Positions 20,790 through 30,770 of a stretch of DNA of 64,000 nt are shown here, one piece after another; positions within the stretch are counted from its first letter, which is position 1; each line of letters starts with the position of its first letter. The position numbers and the translations under genes are program-made. This DNA is from Tetrastigma voinierianum. Lineage: Eukaryota > Streptophyta > Magnoliopsida > Vitales > Vitaceae. The notes under the pieces are model-generated. The model ran no database searches and had not been told where the DNA came from. It was given only the letters and a program-made list of their open reading frames with translations. The stretch covers positions 186,001 through 250,000 of the forward strand of contig JAEQBH010005067.1 of assembly GCA_016808115.1 (NCBI GenBank). The letters run 5' to 3'.

Positions 20790-22523
20790 TGATTAGGTAC
20801 CCTGGTAGAATTTGAGCTAAATCTGACAAAATTTATATACACCCCTAGGTTCCTGCACTCTCAGTAGTCAAGCTACTGCGTATAGTGGTCTAGGTGAAGA
20901 TACGGGGTGGTTTCATCTAAAAATAGTTTGCATAAACACGAAGGTAAGGCTTTCTATTTGGACTCTCTTTGGATTTGTGTTTCAAAAAAACAATGGAGTA
21001 GTTTGAAGTGAGAAATTGTGCGAAGTGAAGTGTAAAAAGGATTCTTTGAAGATTTAGGTCTATTTCAACACCAGTGGTTAAGATGAAATATGAAGTGTCC
21101 TCGGGTTTATCCTCGCGATTTGACAAACCTTCTATGGTCAGGCACCAGCGGATCTATGTGTTAACTATAGGCCTCACCCTTTGATCAACTCCTGACCCAG
21201 TGTGCGGGTAGCATGCATCTATGGCCTTCTTTATTTGAAACCAGCATTTGATATGTCTCGAGGCTCGTAAAGACGTCTAATGGAACCACAGTTTGTCCCA
21301 GCAATAAGTATATGTATCTGTGGAGTATTGGCCAAATCAATAACATTCAATGCTATTCAACCTGGTTTTGAGCACTAACATTTAAATATATTTCAGAGGC
21401 TCGTAAAGACCATCTAAGAACCACGCATCTAACGTGGACCTTACCTTTGCCATCCTATTGCTTCATGGAAGTATTGGCCAAATCAGTAGCATTTCATTAC
21501 TATTAACCCTAATTGTTAGAAGATGGGGGTCATAAGCTTCAATACCTATGGCTTTTAATACAAAGAGGACAACATGCATATGCCCCGCACCCAAGCTAGC
21601 TTCTTCCTCTTCAAAGAAGAGGCTTGTGGCTTATCTCTTGAGTTGTCTCATCCTCAGGAGGTGTTTAGCGGCCAGAGTAAGAGAGGGGAGGAGGAGTAGA
21701 CCCCTAACTAAAATGAGACTTTATTTACAAAATTGAAACTTTGATTCTTCTCACAGATTTATTCTTCTCCAAAATTCTCTATATTTATTTTAAAGGGGTT
21801 TATATAGGCCACCTCGATACATGAAAATACGAAAGCCTAAATTTGGCTAAGTTAAAGGACAATAAATTAATACACCAAATTTGAATTGGTTGGCGTCAAA
21901 TAAAAAACATTATTGACGTTGAATTTCGCTAGGGTGAAGAGATTTATTTAGTGGCGAAATCACCATACCTCATAATGAAAATTTAAGCTAAGGCTTAAAC
22001 CAATTCGCTAATGGCAGAGAATTTAATAACTAGCGAAATTGTATAAATGTGAAATAATGAATTCGTAAGAGCGATTGCCTAAGCAGCCCCGGTTTAGTGC
22101 AGCATGAAATTTGAAAATTCGCTAAGGTTCTTTAATTTAAGCTGAGGATTTGTATTTGCGATCTTTAGCAAGATTTTCGCAACTAGCGAAAATTCCGGGG
22201 GCTTTGTTGATCTCCAGCATTTCATCTTGGCATCTTTAAAAAAATCAAATTTTCTTCACTTTGCCTTCATTTTCTCATTGATTCTTGGCATAATTGATGG
22301 TGACATTGGGATCAATCTTCATGATTCTCATTTGTATCGAGATTGAACTCTACGAGAAGTGCGTAAAACACACATGAAGCTTGACTAAAAATGTCTCTCT
22401 AAATGGCTCAAGTGCCACTAAGAAGACTTGAACACTTCAATTGGTATAAATGACATGATTAATGCAAAAAGCACTCAAAACCTATCTAATATAGGGTTCA
22501 AATTGCACTTTAGGCGGCTAATC
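20790..22523 (-). repeat. 3' LTR of A1
   Basis: Minus-strand LTR. Its start (right end) is the complement of 'tggattagccgcc'. A TATA-like 'tttatatagg' lies at 21799-21808. Direct repeats of about 136 bp start at 21262 and 21398 ('ggctcgtaaagac'). It is flanked on the right by the complement of 'ttgctatgactagcaaac..', the Athila pre-LTR block. Confidence 0.75.
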
Positions 22524-23740
22524 CAACCCACAATAAGAAAAAGTTTGCTAGTCATAGCAATCTGTCGAGATACATGGTGATTTTCAAAAGGCTATGATTC
22601 AAAGGTTTATCTACATATAAGCAGTACTTTAAAATTATGAGTGAAATCTCAAGTGCACAGATGAAAAGACCAAAACCATACAAGGCGATTTCGATTGATA
22701 TTGGTTCCATGATTCTCAACTTGAATTTCCACCTAAGTCTAATGGTTCTTTGCTCTTGGAGTTGCATAATACGTTGCAAAATTTGTGTCCCTCCCAACCT
22801 ATGACATGGCCTTAAGGTACATTTGAACAACCAGATAAGGATAGTTACGCACTTAACAACTGTTGTTCTGATGTAGGATCGCGATGCCCAAATTCGACTT
22901 CACTTTGAGTCAGTATAGCGAAAGTTCAGGTGACTCCCAGCAATTAGGGTTTAGGGCATCAGAAGCCAAAAATCACTTGACCACTAACTCCAAAGGCTTC
23001 ACCGGACTCGAATGACTTGAAAATTAAGCACCTACAAATGCGTTCTTAGACTCTACCTATCCCGCCATTATAGCAGACACTAAATCGATCTGACCAATTA
23101 AGGCGCCAGGGCATCGGGTTTCAAAGGCTTTCGCCCATACACCCCTCGGGCCAGGTGTTTCGGGTTTCAAGAGCAAAACTTCCACGACTTTATTTTTTCT
23201 TTTCTCTTTTTTTCTTTTTCTTTTTGCTTTTTCTTTTAACTTCTTTTTGGAAGACAGCTTGTTAATTCTTGAGTATGGATAACACAAACCTATCTAGGTT
23301 GCCAACATGCTTAAAATGGCTATGCAAAGAGGAGCGAACAAATTCATGACCTATTGAGTAATCAGATGCGATTATTGAATTAGCATAGGGAGAATTTCAG
23401 GTTGAATAACAGGGCTGTGATGATAGTGTTTCATTTTAGATTGCGCTTTAACATAAAGGTGACGAGCAGTGATTGATTATACAACCTAAAACGATTTCAA
23501 TTGTCCAATTCTTAGCAATTCAATTGTTCAATTGAAAAGAAAAACATTTACACATGGTAAAAGGCCTGAAACATGATATGTACAAAAATTTGTATATATA
23601 TAAAGTATTGAATAGCTTTTGATATGGCCAAAATGGCTAGTACATGCATATCAAGCTAAACATACAAAAATATCAACGCCTACTATGGCTAATACATAGA
23701 GTCACAATCCATGGTAGACGGTTGATAAATTTGTCTTATA
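22524..23740 (-). other. 3' non-coding interior of A1
   Basis: This segment has no reading frame of note. It carries a block shared with A2 and A3 around 'gggcatcgggtttcaaaggctttcgcc' (23109-23135) followed by a pyrimidine-rich tract on the plus strand (23187-23246). It corresponds to the long 3' untranslated part of Athila-type elements. Confidence 0.55.
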
Positions 23741-25830
23741 CAAAAATCATAAAAGAGACACAACCTCGCTCTTTGTGGTGGTGGTGGTGGAGTCTGAAGG
23801 CTGCTTCTTGCTCTTTGCCCGAACATCCGATAATTTCTGCTGCGTCAGCGGTGGGCTCCTCTCTGATCGGGGGACCGCGAGAGGCCCGGATGCGTCATGA
23901 TCTGCTGAGCATACCGTGCTTTGGGTCAACCTCGATCCACGGGATGCACGTGCGATGCTGGTGGTGAATGGCATCCGCCACGCACGGTATCTCGAGATGG
24001 CATTTGTGCTAAAGCGATATGGTGTCTTTGACCAGTTAGGCCGAGAGTATGCTGCGACTCTAGATGTAGTCTGGCGGAGGGAGGATGGAGGTGATCTGTG
24101 GAACCGGACTCACGCTGTATCTCGGGCTGGGGCGGGTGCCTTATATCTGTATGGTGGTCCTCGGCCTTCGACGTTTGCCTGCTCCTGGTCTGTGGTGCGT
24201 AAGTGGAAGAATACGGGCATAGTCATCGCCGCTCAGCTGACCTTGCGGCCAGGGCATGGGACCTCATGTCTGGTCACTACAGGCTCTGTGGAAATCCTAG
24301 ATGTCGAGGGAACATGGCGGAGGTCGACGCAAGTAATGGAAGACTCTGCTCAGTGGAAGTCCTTCAGATGGACCTTCTCTCGAGCCCCTGTGAAGTATGG
24401 CAGGCTGGAGAATTTTGAACGAAATCCAGAATCAGGTAAAGAGCCTCCAGGAAATGGAAAAACCACTCCGGCTATGCAGTAATCTTTGACGGAGAGCTCG
24501 CTCATCTGGAAACGGATGGTCAAGCTGACGTCGGCGGGAGCGCCTCCTATAAATATCTGTTCAGCGGTGGTGTGTCACAGCGATTACTCAAATAGCATCT
24601 GGCGATAAGTAGGTGGGCGGAATCTATGACCCTCTGCGTTGGCCGTGGTATACGCGGGCGGGCTACTAAATATCGACGCTCAGAGCTGCTTGGCGGCCCG
24701 ATCATCAATCTTGGGGCCCAGGCTCACGCGGACTAAATTTGATCCTTTAAGGCGTCATCGGAGTGGTGGCTGATTGCCTGCTCGTGGGTAGTAATATCTT
24801 GCCTCGGGGGTCATGAAGGCAATAGCGAGATAATCCTCGATCAATCTCATGGACCCAGGTGTCACCGGATTGGCCTTTCGGTCACGGGGGCGTCGTAGTG
24901 CGACTCTGATGGAAACGGTCGATCGTCGAACATTCCGAGATGGGGTTCCCTCTGAACAATGGCCTCTCAAGATGTCTGGGCGACGGCGGTGGTGATGAAG
25001 TCGCCTCAGCGGCGGATATTATTTGATGACGAGCTGGCCAGAAGGGATGTGTGACTACGCCCCAGGCTCGATGTGCTGGCTGACGGAGACTGGTCGCCGA
25101 ACTCTCACTGCGAGTCTTGGTGATGGGAGCACGGGGTCCGTCAGTAATACGATGCGTCGGAATCCACGGGGAGGCTCCTCCTTCAGTGCGGCCTCGGGGA
25201 CCGGTGATGGTGTCTTTGAGTCGGGGCCACGGCAGGGCTGAATCTCTCAGGTGTCACTGAACTGGCATTCTGCGAGTGCGGGACCCACCTCGAGTGGGCC
25301 ATGTGAGCGTCAAAGTAAATCACGAAAAAGGGCTCGACTCAGAAATGTATTCTTTGCCTTTGTAATACGGGCGAGGCTCTCTGGGAGGATGCAGATCACC
25401 TCACAGAGTAAGCCATGAACCCCGAAGGGCTCCAGCATGAAATCGGCCTGAAGCGCGACAAGGGCTCGAAAGACCAGATGGGCGTTTTAGTGGCAAAGAC
25501 ACGGCTGTCCGCATCTTTATAGCGATGGAAGCTCGCGAGGCTTGGCGGTGGCGACCCGAATGCAGGCGGTGGCCGACGTAGTGGCGCGCGCGTGGTGGAT
25601 CTGATCGGAGCTCGATCCGCGCTTTCAGGCGAAGTGCTGGTAGAACGGATACGCGAGGCGGCGAGTCGCGGCGGCGCTCGGTCGTGCGGGGCGCAAATCA
25701 AAGTGGCGAGCGGTGACCACGGCGTGATGGATGGGACTCGGGGAAGCCGGCGGAGAGGCTTTGCTGGGGTGAGGAAATGGAGGCTATTTGGCTACCCCTC
25801 TCCCCGGGTTTATATAGAACCTGACATGGG
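23740..25830. other. GC-rich cassette in A1 replacing RT to integrase
   Basis: Base composition changes sharply at both ends: GC- and CpG-rich here, AT-rich on either side. The minus strand, which is the sense strand of A1, has TATA-like 'tatataaaccc' at about 25806-25816 and then Arg/Pro/Ser-rich open segments: a 101-codon frame at 25396-25701 and a VFRALVALQADFMLEPFGVH-type stretch at about 25480-25310. It ends with a KKQPSDSTTTTTK-like tail near 23780. The plus strand holds a 188-codon open frame. I recognise no domain with confidence. An Athila-type extra ORF (env-like or 'plant transposon protein' type) or captured host DNA are the options. Confidence 0.5.
23916..24482 (+). CDS. 188-codon open frame, antisense to A1, function unknown
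   Basis: This is the longest unbroken frame in the window apart from the UGT. It reads MLWVNLDPRDARAMLVVNGI and continues with RHARYLEMAFVLKRYGVFDQ, is rich in Arg, Trp and Gly, and ends PGNGKTTPAMQ. No signal peptide, membrane segment or known motif is evident. It lies in the GC-rich cassette of A1 on the strand opposite to gag. High GC alone makes long chance frames likely, so coding is unproven. Some large gypsy elements (Grande-like Tat) carry an antisense ORF between pol and the 3' LTR, which is the position seen here. Confidence 0.3.
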   Translation: MLWVNLDPRDARAMLVVNGIRHARYLEMAFVLKRYGVFDQLGREYAATLDVVWRREDGGDLWNRTHAVSRAGAGALYLYGGPRPSTFACSWSVVRKWKNTGIVIAAQLTLRPGHGTSCLVTTGSVEILDVEGTWRRSTQVMEDSAQWKSFRWTFSRAPVKYGRLENFERNPESGKEPPGNGKTTPAMQ

Positions 25831-26169
25831 CGGTAGATGGGTCTTCACCAATTTTAAGCTATTTTTAGCGAATTTGGCTCAAGCGATACTACACTGCATT
25901 TCAAAGATTTTCAGTGATTAATAATAGATAAAATAAAATTATTGTAAAATTTACTATATATGCGTAATTAAAATTTAAAACACCTTCTTATGCTATACAA
26001 GCCTTACTAGAAAATGAAAAAATGCTAAGTTAAAAATTTTGAAGAAATAACTGAAACTAACTAAATTAACTAAATTAAAATGAAGGAAGTAAAAATTGTG
26101 CAGGCTATGATTGGTTTTAGAAAGCAGACAGTTCAATCCAGTACTGAGGGTCGAGGAGAATGATCTCCT

Positions 26170-26960
26170 CAACCGTACGTTAACTGGGCTGATTCCATTG
26201 TGTTGGGTGCCCAATTGTTGACCTGGTCCTTGCTGATGGCTTTTGAATTGAGCAATTGGCTTGCAGTTGGTGTTGATGGCAAGACTAAACCTTCTTCATC
26301 TTGTTGACTGATCTCTCCCTGCAATTCCTGGACATTTTGCTTTCCTGCATACTGACTAATTGAAACAACTTCATTAGTTCTTTGATTTTCATTTTCTAGC
26401 AACTCATGTTTGTTGTTCAAATGAAAGATGTTCAACCTCGAGTCATGTTACCAAAGGTAAGTTGCATGTCCATTCCGACCAATTTATGATTGCAGAAACT
26501 AACATGGCTGAAATGGTCTTCCCTAAAACAGATTGAGCACGATTGGGTTCACTTGCAATTGAAAGCAGTGTCAAGCACCACAAAATCCCGGGTAGTAGAA
26601 TTTGACATGTTTTCTTCAGGCATCCTCAAGCCCACATGCGAGTTTTCCCGCGATCTATCGTAAGAGTGTGATGTTGGTGGACCCACAGTTACCCCTAAAC
26701 TATTTGCTTCAGTATATCTTGTGAGCTCGACATTAGGTGATTTACGGCTCCATCCAAGCAATGATTGTCTATCTGATTCCACAATATTTGAAATTGCAGG
26801 AGATCACGGATCCTTGTATTTGGCAGGGTATTTGCTTTGGATTATATGACTTGTTATTGAGAAATGCCTTATTCTCGATACCTAATCCCTTCTTGATTGT
26901 GCAAAGATCCTTCAAAATTTTACATACGCAGGCGCTTGTTTGATTATGTCGATAAAGGTA
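26170..26960 (-). pseudogene. Protease region of A1
   Basis: On the minus strand the order is CKILKDLCTIKKGLGIEKRAF (about 26930-26868; Athila form KFLKDLCTxKR), a damaged aspartic-protease core, then KFYYP..FVVLDTAFNC (about 26610-26552), PIVL.GRPF and LNIFHLNNKHE (about 26435-26400). This is the conserved Athila segment between gag and reverse transcriptase. Several stops and frame changes. After 26170 the pol reading stops, and AT-rich DNA leads into the GC-rich cassette. Confidence 0.75.
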
Positions 26961-26969
26961 TGTTAACCT

Positions 26970-28440
26970 TCACTTGCCGCCAGGCCACGAAAATACCTTT
27001 GAGGTACTTCTTCTGCCTCTAAGTGCTTGGGAATGGAGGGTGTCACGGTGTTCATTGAATCCTCCTTTAGGAATCGCCTTTAAATTGCGATTCTTCTCGC
27101 GTGGTTCTTGGCGGGGTTTTGGCATAGGGTGGTCAACCTCTTTCCTCCTCGGGGTAATTGCGGCGTAACTAAAGCCATTCACGGGTTGTTGGATGGCCAG
27201 GCCTCGCGAGACCATGGACTAAGGCTGGCGCAGCAGTGGGGCCTCCATTTAACATCTTCTTCCCTCACTAACCAGGTCATGGAGTTGATCTTGGATTGCA
27301 TCGTTTGCGTTCTGAGGACCTTCCTCAGAAGCCTCTTCTGCTATTGGTGCTCCCCGAAATATCAGTCAGCGGGTTGTGGTTCTTGTTATCAGCAGGACAC
27401 TTTTCCACCACTGTGAATTTGATGACATTCATTGGAGAAAGGGATGATGGTTGTTGTGGCTGAGGGAGTGGCAGGTTGTTTCCAGGGTACATAGCGGGAT
27501 TGGGTCCATGCAAAGGTTAGAGATTGATTCCTCCGATTTAGGTGTAGGTATTATATGGAGCAATGGATTATTTGTGGCTTGTTGTCCTCTGATGTTTGCA
27601 CATTCGACATCAATCCTTCCTTTGCGGGGCCATGGTTGCAGTTAGGTGATAGTTATCTGGAGGTTGATTGTTTGCAAGTTAGATTTGTGCAATGTGTGAT
27701 CTTGCATGCACTTTATGGGTACATTTTCCTTCAAGCTCACCTCTACCTTCCCTCAACTAGGGTTGATATCTAGCCTTCATTTCCATTTCCTCTGTCCCGG
27801 TCGTACATCCCACCTTTGGTTGGTTGGTGAGATCTCAGTCTTTCCATTTCTAGGGTTAGGCTCGTCCACCGTCCCTTAGAGTTTGACCCACATAAATTTA
27901 AAAAATCCATGGCTTCATGGGATGTTTTGTAAAAGTCTCCTCCACATGGTTTCAGCTGCCTGTGGCGAGGAAACATACCACCATAGAAGTGGTTCACCTG
28001 ACATCAGTAACAGAGCCATGATGTGGACAGGCGATGGACTTCCATAAATCTTTCCAAATATGGTAAAATCTCTCTCACCATCATGAATTTGCAAAAAGTA
28101 TAAATTTGTCTCTTCAAATTGTTGGTCTTATGAGCAGAAGATTTTCTTCAAGAATTCTGCTGCGCATTTCGGCCCGATTTCCTAATGGTTCTAGGCCTGA
28201 TAGGTTGAGCCATATCTTAGCCTTGTCCTTTGAGTCAATGGAAATACTTTAGCCCCGACAAATCCATGTCCATCATACTATAGAGTATTTGATACCGCCT
28301 CCTCCAAAATCCTAATATGAGTGTATGGATTTTCATTTTCATGATATGTGGGAGTAAAGTACAAATATAGCCTCATGCACACATCTTATTGGGAGGAATG
28401 ATACGGGATGGGACAACTCTGGGAGGGTGGATGTGATCCC
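26970..28440 (-). pseudogene. Gag of A1
   Basis: The minus strand reads SIDSKDKAKIWLNLSGLEPL (about 28240-28180; Athila form SLKDKAKxWLNSL), a WKDLWKSIACPHHG-like stretch, then NHFYGGMFPRHRQLKPCGGD and SHEAMDFLNLCGSNSKGRW (27994-27870), and MERLRSHQPTKGGMY. The tail continues with Pro/Gln-rich LPLPQPQQPSS and the 26970-27215 frame. This is the capsid-type protein of Athila gypsy elements. Frame breaks separate the segments. Confidence 0.8.
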
Positions 28441-28821
28441 TCATGGTTCTAAGCATTTGGATTCATGGGGGGTTCTGGTTGACTTTGTTGTTCCCTCGAG
28501 GTATGGATCATAGGTATCAGTCTTAATACAACCATTTGTGGTCGGGGTTGTATCTGTTCATGTGATTCACGATGTGTCTCTGTCCGCTGTTTGTAAACAC
28601 CTATTACCAAATTTATAGAGGCAATGAAAAGCACCAACAAAGCTTGCAAGGTTAAGATTAACTACAAGAATTAAAGCGGCGCAGCAAAACCATGATCTGA
28701 TTCTGATGTTGAGGTTCTGTGGCCCCGAGTGACAAAAAGTGGTAAAGGTTACTGCCACTTGTGATGTTGATCACAAAAACCATAACACCATTAATAGTTT
28801 GTTTTATCCGACAGCATAAAT

Positions 28822-30541
28822 TGATTGATACTGATGACTGAAACTAAATCAACAAAATTTATATACATACCTAAGTTCTCATTATGTTATAATAAATCAT
28901 TTCTTTATGTTATAGTACAATTACAAGATTGTTAGGATGGTTTTCATCTAAGGGATGATTGCATCGTGCAGAAAGTGGAAGCTTTCTATTTGTTCTTTGG
29001 ATTTGTGTTTCAAAAAGCGATTGAGAGCAGTTTGAAAGATTGTGAAATTGTAAGCGAAAGTGAAGTGTAAAAAAGTTAAGCTTTGAAGATTTGGAATTCG
29101 CCTTCAACTTTGAGTAAGTTAGGGCAAACTTAAGTATCACTCAGGTTTTATCCTCGCGACCATACTTTATAGATGCGGGATAGCGGGATCTATGACCCAA
29201 CTAGCAAACCTCACCAGCTGATGACTCCTATTTGGGTGGGCTTTTGGTTGTATCATGGCCTTCTATGTTTAGAAACCACAACATTCGATGTCGTACCGGA
29301 GAACAGTAAAGACCATCTAATGAACCCACAGTGCATCTAAGCGATAAGTATGCAAGCATATCACAGACATGGAATGTGCTTGAATCAATAACATTCAATG
29401 CATTGACCTCAGGTTTGAAATATAACATTTAAATATATTGGGAGGGGCTGGTAAAGATATCAAAGAACCACAGTGCATCTTAGCATTCAGAAGTATTGCA
29501 GCTGTGTCTGCTTATGGAGAGTATTGATCAGTAACATTCAGTATTTCTTTAGCTAGTGGAGGAGAAGATGAGGATCATGACATGCAGTACCCCTGAAAAC
29601 TTTTTTAATCTAGGACAACATGCATATGCACGCGCTGAGCTAGCTTCCTTATCTTGAAAGGAACGGCAGGCATCTCTTGGGTTGTCATCCTCAAGAGGAT
29701 GTTGGCCGAAGTAAGGAAAGGAGAAGAGAGGAAAATCAGAGCCTAACTACGTGGACTTTGTTACAAAAGTGAAAAACTTACAAGTTCTTCTCCCAGAATT
29801 TGTGGCTTGTAAAATTCTCTATATTATTTGAGAGGTTTATATGAGGCCCCTCAATACATGAAAATACCAAAAACTTCATTGTTTAAGTTTAGAGATAGAG
29901 TAATACACAATTTGGAGTCGGTTAGCATTAAATACAAAAACATGATGAGCGGTGAATTTGTATAATTGAAGGAATTTAGCTAGGTAAGCGAAATCACCGT
30001 ATAGCGAATAGAAGATTTAAGCTAAGGCAGCAGTTTGGCTGGCTAGCAGGGAATTTGTAATCTAACTGTGGAATTTATGTGATGGCAAATCATGAATTTT
30101 TCGCTGAGGCAGGGTCTTGCGAGGCTGGTTTGATCTACAGCGAAATTTGGAGATTTATTTGGGTTGCTGTTTTTATTAAGGTTGCCGAAATTTTTCGCGT
30201 CCTGCGAAATTTTTATCTAGCAATTCCGGGCTTTGTTGATCTCCTTTGCATTTCATCCTGTCTTGAACTGCATCAATTTTTCTTCACTTTGCCTTCACAT
30301 TTCTCGTGATTCTTGGTATAATTGATGGCGGCATTTGGGATCAATCTTCGCAGTTATAGTTGTATGGGATTGAACTCGAAAGTGCGCAAAAACGCAAAAC
30401 AACTAAAAATACTCTCTAAATACTTAAGTGCTACTAAGAAGACTTGAACACTTCAATTAGGTATAAATGACATGATTAATGCAAAAAAGCACTCAAAACC
30501 TATCTAATATAGGGTTGAAGTGCGCTTTGGGGCACTAATCA
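28822..30541 (-). repeat. 5' LTR of A1
   Basis: The 1720-bp partner of 20790-22523. It has the TATA-like 'tttatatg' (29837-29844), the TTCGC/GCGAA-rich section (about 29940-30220) and the end 'ggcactaatca'. The PBS on its left (expected complement of TGGCGCC near 28805-28820) is not readable, unlike A2. Confidence 0.75.
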
Positions 30542-30770
30542 TCAGCAAATACCAATTTCTTCTCAATGCAATTATTGGGTCCATCTCTACCACCCTGGTG
30601 TAGTTTATCTCTCCTCCACTACTTCTTGGGCTGCGTGGACTACTCTCGAGAAGACATATGCCTCTCCTTTGCAAGGATGGATCATGATCCATTTGCGAGT
30701 CTTGCCCGGACAACAACAAGGTGAATTGAACCATTTACATTCTGCTACAAGATGTCACTTTGGCGTTATT
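30542..30770 (+). pseudogene. C2 gag, fragment 2
   Basis: It starts 'caatttcttctcaatgcaatt' (FLLNAIIGS) and continues 'acttcttgggctgcgtggactactctcgagaagacatatgcc', matching C1 at 16129-16240 (LLVNAII..TLEKIYA). It ends in TTATT, the left target duplication of T2. Confidence 0.75.

Larger units (their letters stand above)
20790..30541 (-). mobile_element. Athila-like gypsy element A1 (minus strand)
   Basis: LTRs at 28822-30541 (5') and 20790-22523 (3') are 1720 and 1734 bp long. The interior on the minus strand has gag (28440-26970) and protease (26960-26170), but no reverse transcriptase, RNase H or integrase. A GC-rich block (25830-23740) stands in their place, followed by a non-coding 3' part with a pyrimidine tract. 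LTR ends TGATTAGTGCC and the Athila-type gag and protease motifs set the lineage. The flanks (ggccg left, tcagc right) do not match, so the target duplication is lost or damaged. Both flanks are C2 gag. Confidence 0.75.

Noticed and set aside
20790..30541. A target-site duplication for A1
   Set aside because: The 5-bp flanks are ggccg and tcagc. I did not force a match. The insertion is supported by C2 gag on both sides and not by a duplication.
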